NCBI GenBank assembly: GCA_032622095.1 | Contig: CP136068.1 | Coordinates: 164,631,465-164,695,464, forward strand | Direction: 5' to 3' | Length of the DNA stretch: 64,000 nt | From: Siphonodentalium dalli | Lineage: Eukaryota > Mollusca > Scaphopoda > Gadilida > Siphonodentaliidae | Part shown: positions 10,906 through 20,836 of the stretch, piece by piece | Numbering within the stretch: position 1 is the first letter of the stretch | Layout of the letters: the number at the start of each line of letters is the position of its first letter | Program-made: the position numbers and the translations under genes | Notes under the pieces: generated by a model | Seen by the model: only the letters and a program-made list of their open reading frames with translations | Databases searched by the model: none | What the model was told of the DNA's origin: nothing

Positions 10906-11324
10906 TTAATCATAATGCATATATAATAAACACATAAAATATAATAACAAACATGAGACATACATGAATATGTTAACAAAAGAAATGGGTAGATGGGAGT
11001 ATTCATGCACAAAGCCATGAAGATCGTACGCTAACTCCAACGTGTTGTATGTCGAGTCGTGTGTCAACTTTGTGGATTTATTTGTCTTGTATCTGATGTT
11101 TTCGACTTGTTTTCTGTTCTTCGCGTTCAGGATGCCTTGATCAGAGGCCTGTATGTTTGGCTTGATGACGCTATCTCTATAAACTGCTGCTGGCTCTTGG
11201 CTGACGTTTTTCGCTCGGATGTCGCCGAGTGTCGATGGCATTGTTCTTTTGTGAGATTGTTGGTTGTATTTACTGTTGTCGTGAGGTCTGTCAGTGTGAG
11301 TTTTTCTTGGGAGCCAGTCGCCAT
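10906..11324 (-). pseudogene. Broken open frame inside the long-inverted-repeat element
   Basis: Two overlapping minus-strand frames: one starts MATGSQEKLT at 11324 and stops at 11127, and the other is open from 11241 to 10906. The second contains AKNRKQVENIRYKTNKS followed by a YNTLELAYDLHGFVHEY segment. This pairing resembles, from memory, an N-terminal region of MULE-like transposon proteins common in invertebrate genomes. I cannot confirm that without a search. After about residue 85 the frame runs into hydrophobic AT-rich noise, so the gene is truncated. The hAT at 11340 sits 15 bp upstream of the ATG at 11324, in what would be the 5' leader. Confidence 0.3.
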
Positions 11325-11331
11325 ATTTCTA

Positions 11332-12656
11332 TTGTAAACTAGTGCTGGGACGGTTGGGTTTTTTCATAACCGGTTAACCACGGGCATTAACCTAACCATA
11401 ACCGGTTAACCATGACCAGTATTACCCATATTACGAGATTGAATACTACATAATATATCGGCAAAATAAATGTTTATTACGCGTCCCGGAAACGTTGATA
11501 TACATGCGATCACAAACGATGTCTTGGACATACAATGCGTTCCCGTTACGGCTATCAAATAGTTGTAAATGTGTATAAATTAATTCAGTTTTGAGCCCAT
11601 ACAAACTAAAATACATGTATAATATATATTAGTGGTGCGCTAGTATATCGATGTTTACGGGAGTTTCGCACTGCATAACGCTTGCTTGCAATACCTTCAG
11701 CGACGAAATATAGTTCCTCCCTTGTGTGTATCCGGTTTGTATTCAAACAAGGTAATGAAGATAGGCATACTGTTGTTCAGTAAAGTTTACTAGTGTTTGG
11801 GTATAGCCTATAGGCAGCTATGTATTAATCACAGTGGCTACACGATGTTACTTCAATTATTTAATAAACAAATTCAAACAAAATTAAATCGTTGTGATTC
11901 ATTACTCAAGCCCCAGCCAGTGTTTAGGAATTAAAGTTATCGAACGCATCACTAGATATACTCTTATTTCCCACTCCCAGTAGGCCTGTGTTTTTTCTGG
12001 ATGTGCGACTTCATATTGGATGTTGATCCAGAATAAAAGAATCGCCTTCGGCAGGCCTTGCATACCACCCATTTCTTCTTCCTTTTTTTTTCGTCATCTT
12101 CAATTATATGACTAAATGTCCCCAAACGTTTGATTTCCGTTTGTGTAGGTCTTCTGTCATCGCTTTGAGACGAACTAATGGTAATGACAAGGGGGGTGCA
12201 GTTTCAAGAAAACAGACATAATATTGATGACGTAGTAAAAATGATTGCTTTGATGTACGCCGCGGTGCGCATGCAGCCGGAACGTCATGACTAATGCCGC
12301 CAAAGGAAATTGGCATTGATTGTGTAGCAAGTGATTCACAGACTGACACAGATAAGAGTGTAGTTGTTGGTTTCACGTCTAGAAAAGTCGCCGGTGATCA
12401 AACAGGCATGTGTTTTGGGGGTATATGAATACACAATCAACTGTCCAAATCGCTTCTATAAGCGGCTTCTTATTATTTACTCTCGTTACTTAAACTTCTG
12501 TAAATGATTTCGGCAACATTTACACGGAGTACTACGCTGATAATACGATCGTTATCAATATTACCGTTATCCGGTTGTGGCCTACTCCAACCGGTTGACA
12601 CACGTAACCGAACCGTAACCGGTTATCAGGACAACCGTCCCAGCACTATTGTAAAC
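11332..12656. mobile_element. hAT element with perfect 8-bp target duplication
   Basis: The inverted ends TAGTGCTGGGACGGTTG lie at 11340 and 12648 and are perfect over 17 bp. They are flanked by ttgtaaac at 11332-11339 and 12649-12656, an exact 8-bp duplication. Subterminal regions repeat aaccggtt many times on both sides, as transposase-binding sites often do. The body is 1309 bp and contains a frameshifted BED-finger region on the minus strand. The intact duplication and ends point to a younger insertion than the hAT at 6757-7840. Confidence 0.9.
11964..12160 (-). pseudogene. hAT transposase N-terminus with BED finger, frameshifted
   Basis: An ATG at 12160 opens a frame reading MTEDLHKRKSNVWGHLVI, stopping at 12104. 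The S-x-V-W start is typical of BED fingers. The neighbouring frame then continues from about 12119 to 11964 with an acidic/lysine-rich stretch, Cys-x2-Cys (CKAC, 12062-12051), SGSTSN, and His-x4-His (12005 and 11990), ending at TAA 11966-11964. The finger is therefore split by a one-base frame difference between 12104 and 12119. The catalytic domain is absent. The open frame extends upstream of the ATG to 12376, but that part is not finger-like. Confidence 0.7.
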
Positions 12657-14344
12657 ACATGTTCATGATGTTGTCATTTTTTAATTCGCGGCAGGTACAT
12701 GAAAATCGACCAGAAAAGCAATTCGATCCTGCAATTGGGCAAGTTTATGATATGAAATCGATGCTTTCAGTTTATTAAGTTGTTGGAATTAATTTAGTTG
12801 CTTGATTACCCACGATTTATGAAGTTTTGTGCTGTTTACAGATGGAAATGTTGATATTTTATTTTTAGAATTACCAGTCTATAGTCGAAAGCGAGATTAC
12901 AAGATGTCGTATTATTACGTAAATCACATAAATAGAAAAGTTACATGTTTCAGAATATTGTATTATTCTAAAATCAAATAGCCTATATAAAAACATATTT
13001 ATGAATAGGAAAGTACCGTATTCCGACGAAATATGTCATATTTTACGACGGACTCTTTGTGCGAGTTCACTTCCGGTCAATTCTATTTTGGTGCACTGGG
13101 ATAAAAACATTGGGGAGAAAAATACGTTTAATAACATTTGAATGTAAATTAATCGAGAAATTGTCGGTTATCAGGTACAATCATATAACCCATATATGTT
13201 GATGGGCATAATCAAAAGCTTGATCCCATGCGCGATTGTCTAAACTGATCGATTTCCATTCGTAATCGTATTCTAGTATTGACGGATGGGTTTGTTTGTA
13301 ATCATGGCCGCCCCGCCCCCATGGCATGCGTCGGCTATCGCAAAATAATGTTAGGATATTATGGTCTCCCATACAAAGAAAAATAGTTCCTAAGAATGTA
13401 AACAATGCAACTGGAGGACATTTTGCCATTATTCAGGATGACAGTACTATTTTCACAGGCAGGGTATTTGGGAAAGTTCTTGTTTTTCCTCAAAATGATG
13501 TCTCCTTGTCTCCAGCCAGATTCTTATAGGACCCATTTTGACTGTTCAGTTTGTACAAAAAGTTAACCATTGGAACTGGAGAAACGCCGTTTGGGGACAT
13601 GATTTTTTGTCCACTCTACCGCGAGTAAATTGTAACAGCTAAAATTTCTCTACTAATGACAAGATCTTTGTTTATTATTGATTATTATGTGTGAAAAATA
13701 TGAAGTTTATCCATTCTATGGCCGGTGAGTAATTATTGATCATCTGGAGGTAGGGTGCAATCCGCGGTGGCCATCTTGACCAAACTTTACCATCCCCTTA
13801 AAAACAATTCAAACGTTATTTTATTCCATGTCCCAGTCCGGACATATACACCAAATTTCATTAATATCCATTGAGAAACAACGGACCAAACGCCACATAA
13901 CACCCCGTTTACACCTTTTATTTGGAGCCGGCCTCGGCATACACTTTATAGTGTGTCCCAAATCAGATTCTGACATTGCCAAGAAAAGTGCCGGAAACAA
14001 AATGGGGATGGATCTACCAGCTGAGTTTCCTGTGGAGGTAATCGAAATTGCTTACTAGTACGGTAATCGGTAAATTCGCCTATAATGATAAGACTTGTTC
14101 TGATTAAAACATTTCATATTCAAGTTTATATTGTGTCTATTTTCATCACTTGAATATAATTTCTGCATTTAATATGTTTGTCCCAATTTTATACAGCTCT
14201 AGGAGCAAAACCGTAGTTTGCATTTCGGCAGTGAAAAGTTAACATGCCTAAAAAAAAATGGAATCACAATTTTAATTTTATTCCGTAAAAAACTGTCCAA
14301 AAAATCCGTAAACCACATAATAAATTAAAAAAACATGGCCCTAT

Positions 14345-15322
14345 TTAAGGACTTTGCTAACCCAATTTTCCCCAAATTTAATGGAGTCCAAAACAAAGGT
14401 TTATGTTCACTTTTATTAGTAACCACAGTAACCAAACCCATGAATAAACATTTTAAGAGTATAATTCATGGTAGATTATGTTAGAAATTCAAAATGTGGA
14501 ATTTATAGAAGTTTTAAAAATAATTTTTTTCGAACCGAAAATCAACAAGCACAAAGTCAATATCAAAGAAAAAAATATGGCAATATGTACTGAACACTGA
14601 AGAATGATGAACAATAAAGATATACTCACATTTCTTTAGTTTCATTAAGTTTTTGGCTTGGAAGCAGTTGTTTACAGATGGTAGCTTTCATTGCTCAGAA
14701 AAGCTATTTGGGAACTGAATTTGATGGGTTAAGTTAATGTTCACTCAAGCCAGCTAAGATTATGACCAGCAGGACAATCCAGGTGCTTGAGCCATGACAA
14801 GATTACATCCTGATTCAGGATGATTGGCGAACTAGTTTCTGGGTTACCCAGAGATTAGAGATTAATCATTACATAGTTCTTTTATCAAGAGATTCACAAC
14901 ACACCACTGTCCACACAGTTATTAACACTTAACTGTCACCTCACTTCAAGGGATGTCAGGCATGTTACTCAAATATTTGTAAACAATTGGTTCTTAGTAA
15001 TTTTATCAAAGAATGCTTGACAAATACTAGTATGAATATTATTTTATTGTTCATCATTCTTCAGAGTGTTCAGTACACATTGCCATATTTTTTTCTTTGA
15101 TATGGACTGTCTTTGTGTTTGTTGATTTTGGGTTCGAAAAAAATTATTTTAAAAACATCTATAAATTTCACATTTAGTATTTCTAACATATTCCACCATG
15201 AATTATACTATTAAGATGTTGCATTCATGGGTTTGGTTACTGTGATTACTAATAAAAGTGAACATAAACCTTTATTTTGACTCCATCAAATTTGGGGAAA
15301 ATTGGGTTAGCAAAGTCCTTAA
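14345..15322. mobile_element. TTAA-flanked element with ~270-bp inverted arms
   Basis: Arms 14349-14620 and about 15040-15318 are inverted copies with roughly 90% identity by eye, starting ggactttgctaaccc and ending gggttagcaaagtcc. TTAA lies at 14345-14348 and 15319-15322. The centre of about 420 bp has no coding content. TTAA duplication suggests piggyBac-type mobilisation, although GG ends are unusual for that group. It is inserted in the residue of the 213-bp tandem unit, 4 bp downstream of the 4.27-kb element. Confidence 0.75.
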
Positions 15323-15341
15323 AGTAAGTTCCAATGGATCC

Positions 15342-15361
15342 GGGGGGGGGGGGGGGGGGGG
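15342..15361 (+). repeat. Uninterrupted run of 20 G
   Basis: A homopolymer of 20 G follows aatggatcc and precedes agtctgg. A related sequence without the long run (ggggggagtctgcaaaaa on the minus strand) is at about 18640-18655, so the run is an expansion within a dispersed repeat. The exact length is doubtful in any sequencing technology. Confidence 0.8.
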
Positions 15362-15946
15362 AGTCTGGAAAAAAATTGCACATAAAGGGCCCAAAAAGTT
15401 TTTTTCCGACCCGAAGGACCCACCACCCCATTTGTGCAAAAAAAATATTGTTTTCCTCCAAAATTTTGGGGACCCACCCCCTTTCTCATGTTTTTATCAA
15501 AATTTCAGAGTTTTTTTTTAGCCGTTCTTCAATAACTGTTAACTGCCTTTCAATCCCATTCCACTATTCTTTTTTAGTGCAAACTCTTGATGTATACCAT
15601 TAAGACTCAAGCAATAACATGCTTAATTGGTAAACACAGATCAGAAAAACGAAAAATAAACTGTATTTCAAGGTGTTCCTGGTGTTTTCAGTATCTAACA
15701 ATAATAATAAAGCATTGTGTAGGTACCCGGTACACTATATGTCACAAATTGCCCTAGACCCCGTTATAGCCTTAATATATCGAGTGCGTTGTCTCTGACA
15801 TAACACTGGCCAGTGTAAATAGTGGTAAACAGCTCAGGGGGTTCCACAATTATTTGTGCATGACCAAAGAACTCTTTAGTCTTATCCACCAAGGTGGGGA
15901 GGGGAATTGTTTTTGGTTAGGTATACACCTAGATATATGGTTATTA
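15362..15946. other. No recognisable gene
   Basis: A C/T/A-rich stretch (15362-15500, with gacccacc words) has a diverged inverted relative at about 18545-18660. The rest is unremarkable AT-rich DNA. Confidence 0.5.
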
Positions 15947-16410
15947 TACCCCCGATATTAGTCGGCGGTATATAGACTAGTTGACGTCTCGAGCCATCCG
16001 TGCGTCCGTCCGTACAAACATTTAGCATTATAACTCAAGAGTCGGTTGTCATATTTTGATGCCCTATTGCATGGTGACGAATCAGAAATGGGGAACGAAT
16101 ATACATAATATCACGGGTTGTGACCATCAATGCCTACCAGAGCCCTGTTCGACTTTATGAAATTCAGTCCGTACAAAGTTTTTGCAATATAAGTTATGTG
16201 TTGGTTGTAAAATTTTGATGTGGTTTGGTATGGTGATAGACCAGAATGATAGGGGAAGGATGTATGCACATATTACTGCATATCACAGGTTTCGCCTATC
16301 AATGCATACCAGAGTTACCGGCCTTGTTCCATCCGTAAACACGTTTTGCATTATTATAACTCAACCATGGGTTAAGTTTCCTGAACGCTATTACGGTGGT
16401 CCACTGTGAA
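15947..16410. repeat. ~160-bp degenerate tandem repeat, 2.5 copies
   Basis: It opens with a hairpin, taccccc...ggcggtata (15947-15972), and ccatccgtgcgtccgtccg. Tandem units then start near 16010, 16169 and 16330, each with tccgtacaaa..tttngca-ttataa. Units contain 'ggtgacgaatcag/ggtgatagaccag' and 'caatgc.taccagag'. This is a typical dispersed non-coding repeat of lophotrochozoan genomes (recall-based). Confidence 0.6.
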
Positions 16411-16724
16411 GTGGGCCGGGATCCTGTGAAATCCAGAATGTTGCTAAATCTGAGGCTAAAGAGTCACTATAAGTATAACTGCATATATAGCCCTACATGT
16501 ACATCATAGTACATGTATACCAACAAGCATGGTACTAACATGCTTACAAACAACATTACATGTACATGATCAGGCCTTCGATTATGAGGCGTGCGATCGC
16601 GCACCATAGCACGCCTGAAATTAAATCTTGGCGAGTAATTAATCACACTCCTCGGCGATATTAGGCACACGATTGAAAAAGACTTTATAATAACGATCAA
16701 CCTTGTTTGCTGGAGAAGACTGAC
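16411..16724. other. Spacer with hairpin and inverted-repeat arm
   Basis: The 19-bp word at 16565-16583 (catgatcaggccttcgatt) is inverted at 18510-18530. A hairpin at about 16586-16612 pairs aggcgtgc with gcacgcct around gatcgcgcaccata. The sequence at 16607-16655 is a diverged copy of the 34-bp unit found at 18429. No gene seen. Confidence 0.5.
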
Positions 16725-16917
16725 AGACATGCCGTATACGACGGAAGTAATTGTTTTAAGTTTTGCGCATGCGCTAGAACATTATTATAGTCAGGTGCGG
16801 TTAGCGATGTCGTCGCATTCGTATGTAGGTCTGAGTAATTCTCGGCTAGATATTGTTACCAACATGACATATTTAAATTAATCCCACCGTGCACCCCACA
16901 CCAATGCAACGTAAAAT
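16725..16917. repeat. ~191-bp duplication, intact copy
   Basis: It starts cagacatgccgtatacga and ends caccaatgcaacgtaa. The second copy begins at 16935 after a 20-bp partial unit and is interrupted by the TA element (16998-17947), resuming at 17948-18079. The intact copy reads aacattattatag at the insertion point, which gives the empty-site sequence. Confidence 0.8.
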
Positions 16918-16934
16918 GCAGACATGCCGTATAC

Positions 16935-18079
16935 GACAGACATGCCGTATACGACGGAAGTAATTGTTTTAAGTTTTGCGCATGCGCTAGAACATTACTC
17001 TCGTGTCTGGAATAAACGTGCATGCACGTTTATTAAATTTCGGAAGATTTTCCACCCTGCACGAAGCTTATTCCAGTCTGCACGTTTATTTAATTTTGTG
17101 TATATTGTGATTTTGGAAGACGGGTCTTGACAGGCGATTTTGTTTTCCCCCACAACAAATCTTGATCGAGTGTTGTTTATAAAATCTCTGCACGGTACTA
17201 GTAAGTGTCAACAGAATAGTAATATTGTTGATAGGGAGCCGATTGAATGAGTCGAAGTTCCGCGGGACTCCCGAAACACCGGTGCCGGTGGGAACATGGA
17301 TTTAAAACATGCAGAGCGCAATGCTCTCGATTACAAATACATTTGCAATATTTTTGAAAATAAATCACGCAGCAATTCAGAACTTGCTGTGAATTTATAC
17401 CACGGGGATTAAATTCCGATCCTAATCGGTATATTTAATCCGCAGCCATGCCCATGTGCCGTGTGAAGGACCAAAACAAATCAATATGCAGGAACCGGGA
17501 TTCCGCTATAAATTAACCAATGGAAGTATGCATTTGTACCGCGTGCACATACGTCATACAGAAAAATTGATAACCACGTGCCGGAATCCCGTGAGTCACG
17601 TGACACTACGTCATTATGTAGATACGACTTTAGCAATGCAATCCAGGGGGGGGGGGTAATCCAAATTGTGCTATTAAATCTGCTAACACCGACTGGCTAT
17701 CGGTGTATTGCTAATGAACATATGATTGTTGTTCGCAGTACTGGGATTTTGTATCACATATTGCGATGTGAAACCGGCCAATTTGCTAATTAAATTATAT
17801 TAACACAATTTAGAAACGCAATTTTGATATCCTGTATTTCCATAAAAATTTCCACTCTGCACTTATATTCAAGTTTATATTAATTCTGGTCGGTTTTTCC
17901 ACCCTGCACTTATATTCCAGACTGCACTTTTATTCCAGACACGAGAGTATTATAGTCAGGTGCGGTTAGCGATGTCGTCGCATTCGTATGTAGGTCTGAG
18001 TAATTCTCGGCTAGATATTGTTACCAACATGACATATTTAAATTAATCCCACCGTGCACCCCACACCAATGCAACGTAA
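16935..18079. repeat. ~191-bp duplication, copy split by a transposon
   Basis: 16935-16997 and 17948-18079 together reconstitute the unit at 16725-16917 with essentially no other change visible. The duplication therefore preceded the insertion, or the copies were homogenised and only one carries the element. Confidence 0.8.
16996..17949. mobile_element. TA-flanked transposon, 950 bp
   Basis: The inverted ends begin CTCTCGTGTCTGGAATAAA at 16998 and end with the complement at 17947. TA occurs on both sides (16996-16997 and 17948-17949), and comparison with the intact neighbour shows that exactly one TA was duplicated. The arms contain repeated ccaccctgcac and tattccag words. A perfect 24-bp palindrome lies at 17011-17034, and a G9 run at 17647-17655. 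A hairpin at about 17407-17441 pairs ggattaaa with tttaatcc. No open frame resembles a transposase, so it is non-autonomous. TA duplication fits Tc1/mariner/IS630-type transposition. Confidence 0.85.
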
Positions 18080-18428
18080 TTTTGGTACCATGATTGTGTT
18101 GCGTTCTAAATGAAGCCGCCCCGATGGGCGGTGAAGATCAATAGAAATTGAAACTTGAGTTCGGGGCAATCAAACATTATTTTTAAAAATATCGATAGAG
18201 TTCACACAACAGGAAACTCTCACGTGGTTACATGGTCTATGACCGCATTTCATAACAACTTACATCCAACGGAAGCATTACGACGCAATTCGAGAATGGA
18301 GTTTTAATTACTTCAATGTGGAGAATACATGTGTACAAGATGAATCACAATGGTGATAAAATTGATTTAATTTTGAGTCTTCGTTTGTCATTTTATACCC
18401 CCGAAATATCCACCAAAATCACACGCCT
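18080..18428. other. No recognisable feature
   Basis: Ordinary mixed-composition spacer. No open frame, repeat or RNA gene was recognised. Confidence 0.55.
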
Positions 18429-18496
18429 GGGTTTCAGGTTAGGCGAGTGACCAACCACACTCGGGTTTCAGGTTAGGCGAGTGACCAACCACACTC
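18429..18496. repeat. Perfect 34-bp tandem duplication
   Basis: Two identical 34-bp units, each starting gggtttcaggttaggcgagt, stand side by side. A diverged third unit lies at 16607-16655. There are only two units and no spacers, so it is not CRISPR. Confidence 0.85.
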
Positions 18497-19402
18497 CTGC
18501 ATTTTACAGAATCGAAGGCCTGCATGATCAGTACTAAATTGTTTGAAAAAAAACATTTTGGAAAACAATTTCCAAGCACAATTTTTTCGACCTTTGGACC
18601 ACCCACCCACCCTGGCCCTATATACGGATTGTTTTTGCAGACTCCCCCCTGAGTGATGGATCTATAGAAAATATAATTATATTTCATTCAAAAAACGGGA
18701 AAAAAATATGCAAAACCTGGCAAAACTACAAAAATACAGGAAAAACTACACAAATATACTGGTGCTAGTGATTAAAATCCAGTGTGGTATTAATTGTCCG
18801 CAAATAGCCGAAGGCTATTATTTGTACGAACCGGCCGAGTTCGTACCGATTTCAAGAGGTCAGCCGCCATCAGGCCATGCTGTGAGAATAATTATGCAAC
18901 AGGCAGGACCCAAAACCATGCCATTGTTGGATGTTTGTGGGGTGTCATTATTATGTAATCAATGCATGCAATATATATATAAATAACTAACCTTATATGA
19001 TATAAGCGAAGATCCAGCGATGAATAAATACAATGTAATACGTCAATTAGTCTTGTTTGTCCAAACTGTCGAAATTGCATGGAATGGAGAATCCACGGTG
19101 TATCGCTCCGCTGATATGTTCCAAAATTGCACTTATCTATCATTGGCTGTTTCGGCGGAGTGGCATATTTGTGTGTGTGGTTCGGCTCTCTGATAGAGAG
19201 CATTTCGCACTATATTTTCTACTATGATATTTTAATTCATATTCATATACAATTCAGCTATACTAACAGCTATAATGAATCTTCGTATATGTCTGTATAT
19301 GTTGTTATTAGCAGGTTTTAGTAGAGAAATCTTTCGACAGAACTCTTCGCTAAAGCTCAACTGACAACGTAGCGCTGAGCACTGCCAGGGAACGTAAACA
19401 TA
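18497..19402. other. Spacer with paired hairpins
   Basis: Two adjacent hairpins: 18803-18819 (aatagcc/ggctatt, loop gaa) and 18824-18846 (gtacgaac/gttcgtac around cggccga). An A-rich stretch at 18685-18760 and a TA run at 18970-18982 also occur. Open frames here are short and unsupported. Confidence 0.5.
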
Positions 19403-19972
19403 GATGCGAAAGAAAAATACAAAAGTGAAATTCACGCACGTAGATAGCTCATGACACGATAAAATGATAATTTACCACACACCATGGGCTACACAATTTA
19501 CGACTAGGTGGGTTTATATTCAAATCCAAGTTATTAGCTTTATAATGGCTCCGATATGAACTCATACCAGTATACCACTCTGGAAATCAATGTTGGAATT
19601 CGATGTTCTATATCGGTTCTCAGGTAGAAGATTGAGACTGGCCCGCGGCAAAGAGGGTGTGTTCGAATCGGAGGTAGGTTCCATCCAAGTGGGGATGGGG
19701 TAGCCGGAGGAAGGTGAAAGGGGAGTGACAATTTTTTGGCGTATATATAGATAATATATATTATATATATAAGCGGAATTTTTTTGAAGAGCTCTTTTCA
19801 CTTGACTGAGAAAAAAATAATGTTCTAAGTCCAAAAGTTTTGGTTGAAATATTGGAGCCTTTTTCAAAAAGTGAAAACAAAATGAACGACTTTTCTAAAA
19901 CAGGTCGATTTGGATCCGTTTTGGACTGGATTTGCTAAAAGTCATCTCCGTTTCGCGTGTAGCATAATATGA
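19403..19972 (+). repeat. Satellite head module, copy A
   Basis: This 570-bp sequence (starting gatgcgaaagaaa, ending gcataatatga) stands directly before array A. It recurs at 33380-33961 directly before array B with only scattered substitutions. It includes gtgttcgaatcggaggtagg, which is B-box-like, but no A box at a suitable distance was found. A TATATA block lies at 19741-19770. Its minus strand shows open frames that are not conserved in length between the two copies, so it is not called coding. Confidence 0.8.
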
Positions 19973-20602
19973 ATCTTCGGAGGAGATGTGTTCACAAGCA
20001 CATCGGCCCAAATTGCAAACTTTGAGGGCCCGTAACTCTTGCATTTCTTCTCGGATTTCAAAAATCCTTTCCGGTATGGGTTTGTTATCGTTCGGGACAT
20101 ACATAAACTTAAATAGATAAATGTCAAACAAAATTTAATTTTGCAAAAATTTTGCCCCCCCACCCCAGTGTCAAAATATATGTCCGACCCTGTCCAATTT
20201 TCTTTCTCGGACTAAACTGACAAAGAATAACACGACTGTGAAAACCAAATGCAGTTATCTGGAATGATACGAGACGACAACAGAGTACAATGAAATAGAG
20301 GTTTGCCTATTTATGGGCGGTAACTCTTCAGGGAAAGCGCGGACACAAGTTTTGATGCCCGTGGGCAGTAGGGCATATCGAGGTGTACATACGGTCCAAT
20401 TTTCGATGCTCTGCTCCCTATAATTTCCGAGATAATAAATGACATTTTGTTCATATAAAGGGAGATAACTCCGCGGGGTAAACGCGGACAATATTCGTTG
20501 TATGCCGACCGGTTAGAACTCATTGAACCCAACATACATACAAATTTTCACTTCGATACTCCCCATACTTTCAGATATTAAGGCGTTGCAAAAGTGTTGA
20601 GT

Positions 20603-20624
20603 ATAATAATAATAATAATAATAG
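20603..20624 (+). repeat. (TAA)n microsatellite of monomer A (first copy)
   Basis: About seven ATA/TAA units follow gtgttgagt. The tract recurs every 1448 bp with unchanged length in every monomer of array A. Confidence 0.9.
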
Positions 20625-20805
20625 TGAAAAATATTTTATTTTTTATTTTTAATTTCACACCGTGGGGAAGCGTTGGGTCGAAATCGCGATATCTTCATTT
20701 TCAGTATCCCTTAGATGCCTACATTCCCTAGAGATTTCACGGTCCTACTGCAATTAGTTTCTGAGTATTTCAAATAAACGGAAAACGACCTCAGTACAAA
20801 AACAA

Positions 20806-20836
20806 TATACTTCCTTGGTTACACCATGGAAGTATA
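20806..20836. other. Conserved hairpin of monomer A (first copy)
   Basis: tatacttccttggt pairs with accatggaagtata around a 3-nt loop (13 of 14 pairs), followed by ataatag. It recurs every 1448 bp. Positionally equivalent hairpins exist in monomer B (34971-35001) and monomer C (62397-62426). In C the stem is perfect but uses a different tip, as expected if the structure rather than the tip sequence is maintained. Confidence 0.85.

Larger units (their letters stand above)
10071..14340. mobile_element. 4.27-kb long-inverted-repeat transposon hosting a hAT insertion
   Basis: The ends are inverted copies: aggccacgtttttttt...atgtggtttacggat on the left, and the complement of gggccatgttttttt...atgtggtttacggat on the right. 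Further in, 10430-10545 (ttatgtggcgtttggtccg...tccggactgggacatgg) is inverted at 13790-13905. A block with cacactataaagtgt and ggctccaattaaaaggtgta occurs at 10580-10620, again near 10740-10770, and inverted near 13910-13965, so the arms also contain tandem subunits. Comparing flanks gcgtaagc|ctat with the intact copy at 9626-9838 places the boundaries to within about 1 bp. No target duplication is evident. Subtracting the nested hAT (11340-12648) leaves about 2.96 kb. The interior at 12657-13790 has no recognisable domain. Confidence 0.7.

Noticed and set aside
13181-13429. 82-codon minus-strand open frame with a protein-like middle part
   Set aside because: It lies inside the 4.27-kb element, overlaps a plus-strand frame, and no family or splice context is recognisable.
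15258-15603. Open frames running through the G20 run (glycine-rich segment)
   Set aside because: The frames exist only because of the homopolymer, and they start within the arm of a transposon.
18429-18496. Two perfect 34-bp repeats as possible recombinase or attachment sites
   Set aside because: They are directly abutting with no unique spacer or core palindrome, and a diverged third copy 1.8 kb away indicates a plain tandem duplication.
19620-19690. Possible tRNA/SINE in the head module because of gtgttcgaatcgg
   Set aside because: Only a B-box-like word is present. No A box at a suitable distance, no cloverleaf and no T-run terminator in position.
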